Positions 11,533 through 23,189 of a stretch of DNA of 64,000 nt are shown piece by piece. Each line of letters opens with the position of its first letter. Position 1 is the stretch's first letter. Made by a program: the position numbers and the translations under genes. Under the pieces are notes generated by a model that saw only the letters and a list, made by a program, of their open reading frames with translations, had not been told where the DNA came from and made no database searches. The stretch spans positions 4,155,545 through 4,219,544 of the forward strand of contig CM051456.1 in NCBI GenBank assembly GCA_028274465.1, given 5' to 3'. The DNA is from Plantago ovata. Taxonomy: Eukaryota > Streptophyta > Magnoliopsida > Lamiales > Plantaginaceae.

Positions 11533-14500
11533 TTACTTGGACTTCAAAGCAGCCTTTAGTTTCGTCATATCCTTCAATTGTTGCTAGTTACAATATAAAA
11601 TAATAATCGATCAGCAATTATCCAGACATTCATGTAACCAGTACAAACATTTGAAAAAGCAGAAGACAATATCAAGCTTATTTCACCTCATATAGCGCCT
11701 TCCAGACATTCTCGGATTTTGATTGTTGAAAGCACCATAACATAGCCATCTCATACTCAACTGTGTTATTCTGCGAGTAATGAGAAGTAGAGACTGCATC
11801 TTTCTGGAAATCAAAAGGAGTAAAAAGAAAGAAACGAAAATCACATGTCAGAGAATGAGAAGCAGAGGGACTAAAGATGAACTGTATATGAATGAGGTTT
11901 CGAGATACAGAACAATCAATATACCAATTCCCTCTGTATTTGAATCCTAGCTTTGTCGATGCCCAAATGACCAAAAAAGGTTGTCTGCTTAACAGACTTA
12001 GGGAGCGACGGTATGCATGCAACTAGAGGCCTGCAACGAAAAAATGCATGTTTAAAGACTGAATTAACCAGACTATTTGTACGTTTGACATAAAATGCTA
12101 ATCTGAAGCAGAAGAGTAAGACGTTCAATTCTTGAAAAAGATGATAGAATATCCAAGTTTTCCCAAAACAGTTCCAACTATCATCAGAGAATAAATGCAT
12201 GAAACATGCTTCCATGAAAATCCCCTTCAGTTGCCCAAACAAATTGCCGTTCTTGTAAATATACTCTAAAAGTGAAGTGGATTTTCACATAACAAGTAAT
12301 ACTTGGCACTAAAGTTATTTAAACACTTTTAGGGGAAAGTTATTTAAAAACTCTTTTAGGGGATCCCCATCTTTTCTAATATTGAATTGGATTAACTGGA
12401 ACATACCTACGATTTGCCAACATTAGGCATCCATCATCTAGTCTTTTCACAACACTATTAGCAGCTTCCCTCGTTTTAAATATAGCAAAGGCTTGACCTG
12501 CCAGGATTGACAAACTAAGGTATTAGCACCATGCTCAATGAGACTACACATATACACGAGAGTTAAGAAAACGGCTGCTTGGCCAGGATAAATCTTCACA
12601 TTCTCCCAAATCAAAAACTGGACAAATGAATTGCAAAAACAAAATGAAACCACTGAAATTGATGACATGAACCAACAAAATTCTGTCCCTCCACATACCA
12701 GAGTTCGGGTTAGAAGTAGCAGTATGGGGCAGCATCTTAGCTGTACAATTCTCCTCAAATGCATGCCAAATAATATCCTGAAATCATCACCATGCAACTA
12801 CCATTAGTGCCCTACAACGATCATAATGCATAAAAAAGATGCTAATGTTTCATCTATTGCCAGCAGCAACAGTCCCAGCTTTTGTAACTTCTCCCGCGCG
12901 CCGGGGGTGGGGGGTGGGGTGGGGGGGGGGGTGATCTGTTACAAGTACTGTGGTTTAAAGCAAGATATAGCCAACAGTCCCAGTTACTATTTCACATATA
13001 ACGCATACGGGTGTGGATATCAAGAAGCATAAAGAATAAGTATTTCAAGTGCAGTGAACCTACCTCGACCTCTCCAGACGTATAAAAAGGAGGTAGATTC
13101 AGCAGCAAAACAAGCCCCCCTTTCTCGTCAGCAGATTTTATTCTATCCATCCATGGCTGAACAGGAAATAAAGATCTTGAGCATCGACGATAAGCACACG
13201 GTAGAAATAGATAGGTTATAAACATAGCTTGAGCTTTTACTAAAGAAATTAGTCATAGACCACGGACATGATCAGAAAACGACACATCAAGAGTCTAGAC
13301 TCACGTAGTACAATTATTATTTACAGCAATAGTGCATCACAAGCTAGGCACACAGTGATACTGCAAAATCACTTCAATATATACAGCTTTCATTCAACAG
13401 CTAATAAATAAGCCATGACAATAAAATCACTAAAGCAGATAAGACACAAATTACTCAAACATAGAATCAAAGTCTCATGTTACACATTACGAAAACACAG
13501 ACTTGACAGTCCTACAATTTTGCTCCTTGCATGGAAGACGATACATTTTCAAGTGCATAGTGTCAAATCGAACTCACCAGTTTGATCCAGTTAGTCTTTT
13601 CCTGAAAGCATAAAGAATAAGTATTAGAGGAAAATTTACAGCAGCAAAACTAGGAGTGACAAGAATAGTTGCAAAAAATGCTTAACCACACATCCATGAC
13701 ATACATACATACATACATACATACATACATCATTGCCGGTATCATTATTGACATCGTTTGGACCATTACCAGACGCAGAACCAGGATTCACCATTGTGAA
13801 TTACAGAGACCAATCAAAGATCAATCGATCGAGAGAACAGAGATTCAAAGAATCGAATCAAATATTGATTCGCAGAGAAAAAAAAACGAGAAGAATTGGA
13901 AGCAATTGCTCAAGAATCGTAACCGCTTACTGATAACATGTTAACAAGTAGAAGATGAATTGAATATTGCATTATTGAGTAGAGAGAATTCTCAGAGAGA
14001 ATATAAAGATGAAACGAATCAAGTATGTAATTCTATTCTATCTAGCCCTATTTATACTAAATGTACAACTGTCAAAGGCTAATGTACAACTGTCATTGGT
14101 CCTGTGTAAAATCGTGTTTTAGTAACACGATAGATACATACATACATACATACATACATACATACATAGCCAGTAATGCATTCACAGATAAACGTCATTG
14201 CGTTATTATGATTGTTGGGTACAATTATTTTTAACAGCCAGCATTCAAGCAAAACAATAGGGAACGCACATACAGCACAGCTGAGATTCATTTTTCTTCA
14301 ACAATCAAACATTTAATTTAAGCAAGAGGGTGTGAAAGTGCTAAATGAGCAAAAACAAATTATATAGTAGTACATGAACGAGTATCATGTCTACTGGCCA
14401 CACCCTATTGACTTCCATATTCTAAGAAAAGAAGTTAAATTCTTAAGAATCAGGTACATAATCCTCTAACCCTCAGTCACCAACCAAGGCAATAGAAGAA

Positions 14501-17500
14501 TAATGACTTAGAATCCATCATTTGTCCGTCTCCGATGGAGCCAAAGATCCATTTGTAAAGAAGAAAAATGGCTAAGAATCCATCATTTTCCCGTTTTGCC
14601 GTTACTCTAACGTGCATAACTGCACAAAAAAAAAAGGCTTGTCTATGCTCTTGTCCATTACACGTCGCTACTGCACCCCGTGTAACAATAGATAGGCTGA
14701 TTCCTTTTGATCCCTAGAAAACGAGACTATCATATGCTATTTCATGAAATGAAGGATTTTGAAGGAAATACAAGTAAAAACAGCACCAAAAACAGCCTAA
14801 TTGAATGAAGTGTCCGCTTCAGGCCATTTTGATCTCCCCCCAACTATGGGCGATTTCTAGTCTAAACCTCTACCAGAGCGACGCCATGCCGCTCCATACC
14901 GTTATTGACAACTCTAGGTTGCCCATATGCAATTCAGGCTACATGCCCAATAGTTCGCCAAGTGGATGTGAAACATTTAATCCCTTTGACGAACTTGAGG
15001 AACACAAATGGATTATCTAAAAGATATACAGACACAAAAGTGGTTTGTGGCTAACTCTGTATCCTTCCCACTTCCGATATGCCAGTGTTAAAAGCTACGT
15101 AGTTGTGGACACGCTCTCAAATGGTATGACTACGAGGAAAGTTGGGCAATCCAAGCCATATTGTGAGGGCACTAGACTAAAGGGAACAGCATCATACCGA
15201 GAAGTGTGTGACTTATGAATCGATCTCGATGCTTACCACACTCAACCAAGGTTGGATATAAGTCATGAGAAAAGGTAACACGGCAAGAACCAACTCGGAT
15301 GTTTACAAAAAAACACTTATGTTCTTGATCATAAGACTCATAACCATATTTGTTTTCTTCTTTTGTTTTTTTGTCCTTTAGAATATCTTACTCAACACAA
15401 GCTCTAAGAAGGTCATTTGTGGCGAGCCAGCCACAACTCCATCAAGACCCGACCATTAGGGGTGCGTGGTCACTCCTAGAATATTCTTCGGGTAATATGC
15501 TAACCCACAGACCAACAAGGTGCATTCTATTTTTGAGAATCCATCCATAAGAACTACAAAGTTAAATTTCTTGCTCTGGAACAATATTAGGATGGGTAAC
15601 CCACTAGAAATTCTACAATTACAGGCAAGAGTGAGGACAAAGTGCACAGAGGCTTTCGGGTGGTTCTTAGATCAAAACTGTTGAGACTCTGTCAAAAAGA
15701 GGATAAGTGTGTGGCTCATGACTCCAAACTCATTTCCCACAACAGTCAGCCTTCGATCAATGTCATGACATTAAGAGACTTAAAAGGAACAATGACTTAC
15801 ATTCAACATTTGTCTAATTTTTTTAAACGGCCAATATTACAATTCCTCCTACACTACTACTATACAATATCCTATACCACCTTATATCTCCACAACTAAG
15901 CCGCTTTATGTCTCCGTGATCGAACCCTGCACCTCTACTTCACCAACCCAGCTTCATTCCACTGACCACTTTATAACTCCCAAATCAACATTTATCTATT
16001 GGTTAGATGAGATAACCTTACAACATAAATACATGTGACCATTTTTCTAAGTGATGCGAATGTCAACAGAAGAAAATAGTTTGTGCAAACTAGAACTACA
16101 AATGAGGATGCCAAAATCAACATGTTTTCAAATGTGTATTCAAATATACTCGTTACAAGTTTACTAGACATGTCATGGGACACTGGTGTGTGGCACTCTT
16201 GAACAAGAATTATCAATGTGAAGTTAAATTAATTGATAAATTTAATCGGAAGGATAAGAGAATGATGATGACGACCATGGGATACAAACACATGATGGTT
16301 GAAATTGAAATAAGTCACTAGGCAATCACACAAACACACTTTTAAGCTTAAACAAAGTTCCACAAGACTAAATACCAAAGGACCAACATCACTATATAGG
16401 GGTACGGGGAGTTATAAGGGTGGCGGAATGGTAAGGATGCTAAAGTAGCACAGGAGAGGGTATCGAACCCCGACGGAGGCATAAGGTGTATAGACATAAT
16501 TGGAGTTATAAGGTTGGTATAGGCGTATTTGGAGTTATAAGGTGGTAAAGGAGTACGAGTAGGGTAGTTAGATTTGATGTTAAAAAAAACAAAAACCGAT
16601 ATAGGCGTACGCATGGTGATCCTGTGTGGCATACAAAAAATGAGATGATATGGCAAAGAAATTTTTAATATGTTGGATATCTTCTTATGGAAGTGGGTAA
16701 AGTTTTGTGTGGCGGATGGAGTAGCCTCGTAGATCCAATAGTACCATTTAGGAAAAATAATAAAACAAGAAGCTTAAGAAATTAAGTAAACCGCTCTTTC
16801 TAACCTCCAAGTTAGTTGTGTAACTAAAGCAAGCAAACAAATAAATAAATAAATAAAGGAAGAATACAAAAACAAGAAATAAAGGGTATAGTAAAGAAAT
16901 GTAGTGCATAAAATGACACACCGAAGAAACCACCGAGAGAAATGGAAATCAAGGGCAAAAATATCTTTCAATGGCACTTGATCATAAACCCAGTCACCGA
17001 GAAAGTGAAAGGCATGTCTTAACAAAGGAATTGTTCCTTGTTTGGATAAAAGAGTTGATGATATTGCCAAAGCACAAATTATTAATGCCAGGTTCTAGGC
17101 ACAATAAGGTTTATAAAAGGTAATTTGCCTTGGCATTAGTAATTTATGATCTAGCATTATCATCGATGAAAAGTACCGAGAGGACACAATTCACTCACTT
17201 CGGATAAACCCATCAAACAAAGCTCAAATCATTATTCTTTGCACTTATTTTTAAGTAACTATTGATATGATTATACCAAGAGATGCATGTGACGAGCGAA
17301 CATTTCATCACAATTATATCTCTAAGCATAAATTTCTTGAAGAGTATAGTAAAGGCTCAACTTACATTTGGTCTTTGAAGAACTTCAAACTTTTGACCTT
17401 CAACTTTCTTGCCATTGCCTTTCAATGTAGAAAGGGATGTTTTAGGCATGTCATCATTTGAGAGCTTGGCCTTCTTCTCGTTAGGATGGTCCTTCGAAGG

Positions 17501-20500
17501 GCCATTATCAAGTCTCAATTTCCCTTTGTTGGCATGTGAGGTCAAAGGTTTTAGTAAACTTTTCATTTCACTTCCACCACTTCTCTTCACCTTCTTAATT
17601 GCACTCTTGTCATCATCATCACCAACTTTTGATTTTCCTATGAAATCTCTTTTTTTATTGGCAAGCCCTTCTACTTTACATGAACTTTGTATCTCCTTAG
17701 TGCCATGATTATCATCCTTTGAGGTCAAAATTGTTGGTGGAATGGTTGTTTCAATGGCACATTTCAACTTATTTGCCATGCCATTTTCATCATTCTCAAC
17801 AACTTTTGATTTACGCGTACAATCATCTATCTTTCCCTTCTTGGTAGGACCATTCATTTGACACAAATCTTCACATGGTGTTGTGTCATTGATATCATGA
17901 TTGGCACTATAAGAGAGTACATGCTTTGGTGTACTCTTTGCATCACTTTCACCAAATATTTTCTTGACTTTGTCATTCTCGTCAACCTTTTTCCTAGAAG
18001 CCCCATCACTTCTCACGGGTATCGTTTTCAACTTGTTATCCGTGTTATTGTCATCAAGCTTTTGTTTCCTAATAGAATCCTCATGACTCTCAAGGAGTAT
18101 CTTATCCAAAGTCTTTGTTGTCTTATTGCCATCAAATTTAGCTTTCTTGATAGGACCTTCATCACACATACCTTTAGTTGATGTGTCCGTGATCTCTTGA
18201 GCAACATCATCTCCAAACTTCCGCTTTTCTTTGGATAAATCAGCACTCTTTTTTGCTTGACAATTAATTAAACCACTAGAATGTTTATCCAATTTTGCTC
18301 TTTCCCGTCCCCCAAAATCAGATTTACTTCCTACTTTTCTCCCTAAAATCAGTCGTGGTGAATCTTTTTCAGAATTTGCAGTATTGTTAGTTGTCTTGAT
18401 CCTTGAGGATGCTTTACCATCAATAGAAGGTGTTTCATCTGAAGTGCTAGATTTATTTGTGAACTTCACTTCATCCTGAACTTGATCTATATGTAACTCG
18501 GAGTCCGGAAACTCAACTTCCACAGCACTGACTTCGCCTCCAGCATATTTAGCACCCGGACTACAGGTCTTCTCCATGACTTCCTTACAATCAGGGTTCA
18601 TATAAACAATAGGAAGATTAGGTAAAGGTGCAGATTCCTTTTCCGTTAACTCAGCTTCAGTTTCTTCAACACTTCCGTGTTTTGCCTGGACACACCTCAG
18701 AGCTGAACTTTCTTTTTCCAGCACATTATGAAGACCTTCATCCAGCTTCAAAATTTCTGACGCTTGGGGGTTCGGTGGATTTCTGAATGCAATTTCTTCA
18801 CGTTTGCTGATGGAATGAAGTCTATCAAAATCCTCTTTTCTGTTAAATACAAACTTAACTGTAACAACAATAACAAAAACGAAGTTATGAGTACACATCC
18901 TTCCATAAAGCAACGATGGGTGATATGTAGGGTGAGTAATCTCTATTCACACAGTGACAATGAATTGTGAAGGTTCCACAAAGAAAGTGGTAACTAAATG
19001 ATTACTTCGAAGGCAACCTGGAACCCTGCTGGGCAGAAAAAGAAGTAAGAACTTTCATAAGTTCCCAGTTTCGATGCGAACATACCGTGGATAAGCCCCA
19101 TCAAGATTCAAGGGTTTCATGCACCTTCTTGACAACGATAACTTCATATTCGTTTTCCAAACAGGGGAACTAAATTTGACTATAAGATGAGGAAACTACA
19201 GCGGATAAAATATTTTTTGGCTCGACATAGCAACATACCTTCAAGACCTCCAACTGCCTCACCGAACTGATCTGAGATCGTACAATTTCCAACATCAAAT
19301 GTTCTGTAAAAGACAAAATCGGCCATCTGAAGTTCTTCTGCAGAGGGTTGTAGATTTCTGCTGTCCTTTGATATGCAGAGGATACTGCATTTTCCAGCAA
19401 TAGCTTCCTGAAAATATATGCGAGCACAGTGGCAAAGAGGCCGATTAAGTTGCAAACCACAATGGGGGGGGAGCATGTACAAAATCATCTAAGAAGCAAC
19501 GAAATGTGAGGAAGCTTAATGAGAGATATTTCTATGTGGAGTGTGAAAAGAAACATTGTGCACAACACTATCAAGTAGCCTGAACCATCAACGACATTAT
19601 TAAAAACCAGATCAAAAGAAAATCCCAAACAATTTGAAGATAGAGCCACTACATATCATACTAAGGGATGCCAACGGCCAACATAATGAATCAGGAGGCA
19701 AGCATAGAGGTCATAGCTCACAGTAAATAGAACCTTCCATTGAATTTAATTTCATGCCCCCCCCCAACTCCCAACCTCACCAAAATGACAGCGAACCCTC
19801 ACATGTCAATAGTAACTACTTTTCCATGGAAGCAAGAAATTGTGAACAGGATAAGTAACAGCAGAAGGTTCACCTCTCACTATGTTGCTTCATAATCTTA
19901 TATTCAACCTACGAAGTACTAACTAAATTCTAAGGAACATTTTGATTAACGTGAAGGGACGGATGCACTGCCTCTAGAAGCTCTCTAACATATACCAGGA
20001 AAAACGAAGGAGTCTCAGATTTGATCCTTGTTTCACCAAAGCTTCTCTAATTCACAATTAATTTATATAGAGATACAGTTAGGAAACACTTGGTCTTGAT
20101 GATTAAAAATATATTTGACTGACACATCAAGAAAATTCATTTTAGAAAAAGAAAAATTATTCTGAGAAAAAACACCTACTATTATAACAAGAATGATAGC
20201 AGGAGACAAGGCTTTATCTCTTATCTCCTGAAAGAATTTGAATTACTGAGTGCTGCCCAAAGAACCTTTTCAGCCTTCTGCTTAATACCACAACCACAAC
20301 CGTTGCCCTTTTTCATCATATGCTAACCCCTCAAGAGCATAAGTTCCACTTATCCACATCATCAGCTATCCCGCACATTGACAGAAGGGTTGTGTTGTTT
20401 TGTATAAAGCCCCATCCAAAGTAAACCTACATTTACCTAGAACTCCCAAAGATGTTGAGTTATAAAACTTATTCAAGGGATCACAGAAGACTAGGGGAGA

Positions 20501-21884
20501 TGCCAAGTCTTCTTAATTAACCACAAGAATAAACTTGAGTGTGATCACCCCTTTCCCTAATAACTAAATAAAATATTTTACCTAAAACAAAGTGGATACA
20601 CAATCTACTCAAATTTCAGCTTACCATAAACCCTTTATCTTGTGAAAGCAAGTAACATTCTTTGTTAAACATCATCATCCAACCCCTAACTAGTCCAACA
20701 TCATTGACCCTAACAGTCAAAAATAATTCAGGGATAACATCTTAATGGCATAGCACATCTCAGTGACCAACATATACCATCATATCATATAAAAGCATGT
20801 GTGTGTGAGCACCATAAACAGCACTTTATGAAACAATCCTTCTAAAGAGCCTACCAACCATCGTCCACAAAATCTAATAACTTTCTCAACCTTGTTCATG
20901 TCACAACAAAAGGCCCAATGCTTGAAAAGAATAGGTCCTAATAATTGCCACTGCTATCCTCTTATAGTTAGTTCCCCTTGCCCAAGTCCCATAAGAGTAC
21001 CAAGTAAAGATCCATTACTGTTCACTTCTATATGACATCAGTCAGACCAAGTATGTTGTGACAAGAAGCAGCTCTAAGGCTTTAGAAGGAGGTATGTACA
21101 AGTCATTGGGGTAGGAAATCCTGGCGCTCATCTAAGCTCTGCCAGGATATTCCCTGTTGGTATTGTAAACAAGATGGGTTGTGCAAGAGATATCGGTATG
21201 ATTATAGCACCCCTGTGAGTGTATCAGTGAAAGAAAGGAAACAAGATTTATGTATTTTTCTTATTTTTCTGGGTTAAACAAGCGCAAAATATGGGAATTC
21301 CAAGCTACCACTGCATAGAATTAGAAACTGTGCAGCCTTGTAGGCTTGAAACAAAATCCTTCCATTCAAAACTTTTCTGTTTCGAGCAATCTCACCACGT
21401 AACGTAACTCGACAATAAGGTATTGAATATTGCTTATAAAAACGGATAACAATTAAGATGCCCTTACCTAGAGCAGTTTGCGCATATAACATACAACGTA
21501 AATATTAAAAGCCAATATTTCTAATTACCAGAGGATTCAGATTCGCAAGACCAGTGCCATTGCCGGAAGCAAAGAACAGCTCGTTCTTCATCCTTTCCAC
21601 ACCGTCCAAGCAACGCTCAATCTCAAACGGGTAGAAGAACCACTGAATCTTCACCCTCTTACCCTTGTTCTTGTCTCCGTTTTCCCAAATCTTGAGAATC
21701 TTTCCAATGTAGGGTTCCGTTTTACCAACATGCAAGTACACACAGTCATGCAGTGCATATTCCTCCCCATCATAAGTGAATGACTCATAGAATTGGACAT
21801 CTTTTTTCTTCCCTCCCTTTCCTTTTTTCTACCCCACCTGAACTCAGGCTCCCCCTCCTCAGGCTCCTCGTTTATAACAGACAT
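11533..21884 (-). CDS. ASI1: ASI1/IBM2-like BAH + RRM protein (probable one-base frameshift in exon 1)
   Basis: Ten coding exons on the minus strand: 21884-21529, 19407-19239, 18858-17366, 13601-13578 (24-nt microexon), 13156-13064, 12777-12699, 12497-12407, 12030-11925, 11803-11687, 11583-11533. Total 2,579 nt, one short of a multiple of three. Exons 1-2 encode a BAH domain (DVQFYESFTYDG, VKIQWFFYPFEIERCL); exon 3 a Lys-rich, probably disordered middle of 497 codons; exons 4-7 an RRM (GGLVLLLNLPPFYTSGEVE, QAFAIFKTREAANSVVKRL); the end is a short helix (QQLKDMTKLKAALKSK). Arabidopsis ASI1 (IBM2, SG1) associates with intronic heterochromatin and, with EDM2 and AIPP1, promotes full-length transcripts of genes carrying intronic transposons. 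A 5' UTR intron (about 22120-21891) precedes the ATG. After FRWG the frame is wrong unless one base is restored near 21823-21828, so this copy may be broken or mis-assembled. Confidence 0.87.
13702..13730. repeat. (CATA)n microsatellite beside the intronic copia fragment
   Basis: About seven perfect CATA/ATAC units immediately to the left of the copia fragment in the ASI1-like third intron. A matching tract lies on the other side at 14133-14167. Confidence 0.9.
13731..14127 (-). mobile_element. Truncated copia/TRIM fragment: LTR, PBS and gag start
   Basis: On the minus strand: an LTR of 189 bp (14127 to 13939) beginning TGTTACTAAAACACG and ending CTTGTTAACA, then a PBS-like TGTTATCAG (13938-13930, one mismatch to the initiator-Met PBS), a leader, and an ATG at 13794 starting a short gag-like reading frame (MVNPGSASGNG...). 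The sequence then breaks into a tetranucleotide repeat. No 3' LTR is seen. It sits in the third intron of the ASI1-like gene, in the same transcriptional direction. Confidence 0.72.
14133..14167. repeat. (CATA)n microsatellite, second tract
   Basis: About eight ATAC units directly outside the LTR end. It pairs with the tract at 13702-13730, so the copia fragment is bracketed by the same microsatellite. Confidence 0.9.
15447..15660. mobile_element. Degenerate 5S-rRNA-derived repeat relic (Cassandra-like)
   Basis: 15560-15603 resembles the core of plant 5S rRNA in forward orientation (AGTTAAATTTCTTGC, then ATTAGGATGGGTAACCC). The left part (15487-15530; TTCGGGTAATATGC, CACAGACCAACAAGG) matches the plus strand of the 5S-bearing repeat at 56269-56520, while the 5S part and GAGGACAAAGTGCAC match its minus strand. 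The relic is therefore a rearranged, inverted composite. It lies in the third intron of the ASI1-like gene. Confidence 0.55.
15815..15985 (-). mobile_element. SINE-like relic, minus orientation
   Basis: Read on the minus strand it shows GGAGTTATAAAGTGG, a B-box-like GGTTCGATCACGG, and GGAGATATAAGGTGG. These modules are shared with the better preserved unit at 16415-16593. Ends and target duplication are not resolved. Confidence 0.4.
16415..16593 (+). mobile_element. tRNA-derived SINE-like element
   Basis: Starts with an A-box-like GTGGCGGAATGGTAAGG, followed about 45 bp later by a B-box-like GGTATCGAACCCCGACGG, then two GGAGTTATAAGGT modules, and ends GATGTTAAAAAAAAC. Related units occur at 52060-52330 (lacking the B box) and, more decayed, at 15815-15985, 61495-61605 and 61735-61830. 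Located in the third intron of the ASI1-like gene. Confidence 0.6.
17057..17164. mobile_element. Diverged second member of the MITE family at 1787-1916
   Basis: A 108-bp segment with inverted ends GATGATATTGCCAAAGC and its imperfect complement ending TATCATC. The internal arms contain AAATTATTAATGCCAG and TTGGCATTAGTAATTT, matching the arms of the MITE at 1787-1916, and the middle TTTATAAAAGGTAATTT aligns with TTTTTAAAAGGTAAATT there. Found 200 bp inside the third intron of the ASI1-like gene. Confidence 0.65.
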
Positions 21885-21890
21885 CTAAAC

Positions 21891-22120
21891 CTGAAAATTG
21901 AACAAAACAAAACAAGTTTTGATCCCAACAGACATCAAAATGAATGCCAACATCACAAATTTTGCACTAATCAAACAACTTTACATCATTCTTACAGAAT
22001 TGTTCAATTTTCATCAAAATTAGAGAATGTGAAATTGAAAAAGGTACGAAACTAAAATTGATTCTGCGATTTTAAACAACTAAAGAGGGGAAAAAACGAT
22101 GATAGGTAGAAATTGAATAC
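21891..22120 (-). other. 5' UTR intron of the ASI1-like gene
   Basis: On the minus strand, CCAG followed by GTATTC at 22121/22120 is a good donor and TTTTCAG at 21891 a good acceptor, seven bases before the ATG at 21884. The transcribed leader would lie at about 22121-22220. Confidence 0.5.
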
Positions 22121-22734
22121 CTGGAAACAAAGAAAGTAGAAAGGCGGCGAGAGCTTTGTCGCAGAGATGAAATTGGACTAGGGCTTGTGTGAGTGAGCAA
22201 TTTTCCGATCTTTAAATAATCGTCGGTTTCCTTTCGGCGAAGGGCGGGTAAATTGCAAAGAGATGCTATTGGGGGATTATTGTCTGGGAAAAATTCAGGC
22301 TGGTACTTAGAGTTAAGAAAATATTTCAGTTAGCACCCTTTTTATTTGGATGTGAAAGTGGACTACTTTTGTGTTGTACTGGAGTTAGTTTAAAAACAAA
22401 ACGTTTTTAAAATAATAAATTCCGCCATCCAAATTGCAATACAATCGGTGATGTCAAACATATATAGCCCAAGAAATGCGAAAACCAAAAAGTAATGTCG
22501 AATAATATATTCTTCTTATCTTATAAGTTATCGAATATATATTTTTATTGTAGGTGAATATTGGTTGTCGTATTATATGTTTTGTCATATTTTTCATACA
22601 TGAAAACTTTCAAGTCCTTTCTTGTTAGTACTATGGAGATGACTGCGTAAAAGTAAGTGTTTTATATATTAAGATGAATTTTTTTTTTTGTGATGAAATA
22701 CTTTTAATCTCTAGACTTAATCAAAATTTAAAAC

Positions 22735-23185
22735 GGTACAAGCGAGAGGGGTGGAAATTCACAAATAATCTCCACCTCCAATTCTCCATTGTGTAGTCTT
22801 AGATAGCTTATTAGCACACAACTTTGTTGATCTTCTTATCCACCAACTTGCCAAGGCATATGAAGCAACTTTTTACATATATCTATCTTGGATCTCAGGG
22901 TCTTCCTCACACTCAGTTTCGATCTGCAACTTGGGAAGCCGCTGCTCCCACGCAAACTATAACCCCATTAGAAGCGGCTCTGTTTCGGCTTCATGCATTA
23001 ATAGACGGTGAGATAGTATTCCGGTGAAATCCCCAAATCCAGGTCCCGTCTTCATCTCTCAACAATCCAGCTGCCGCCCCTCGATTTGAATCAGTGAATA
23101 CACTCCCATCAATATTGAGTTTGACCCAACCCCTTTCCGGTTTTGTCCATTTTTTATGCTTCCATGTGCCCTGTTTTCTTGCAGA
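22735..23185 (-). pseudogene. RNase H-like domain relic, probably from a LINE
   Basis: The minus strand encodes WTKPERGWVKLNIDGSVF followed by SNRGAAAGLLRDEDGTWIWGF, the typical start of the plant RVT_3 (RNase H-like) domain, with the first catalytic Asp in the NIDGS motif. After about 50 codons the frame changes; EAETEPLLMGL and a Trp-rich stretch follow in another frame with stops. It is a dead fragment at the promoter side of the ASI1-like gene. Confidence 0.65.
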
Positions 23186-23189
23186 TGCT

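Noticed and set aside
13733..13944. Possible extra ASI1-like exon starting MVNPGSASGNG
   Set aside because: It directly follows an LTR and primer-binding site, so it is the gag start of the copia fragment; the ASI1-like protein joins in frame from 17366 to 13601 without it.
13702..14167. CRISPR-like array from the CATA repeats
   Set aside because: A simple tetranucleotide microsatellite in a plant genome, with no spacers.
14805..15020. 71-codon plus-strand ORF within the ASI1-like intron
   Set aside because: No family recognised; surrounded by decayed repeat DNA.
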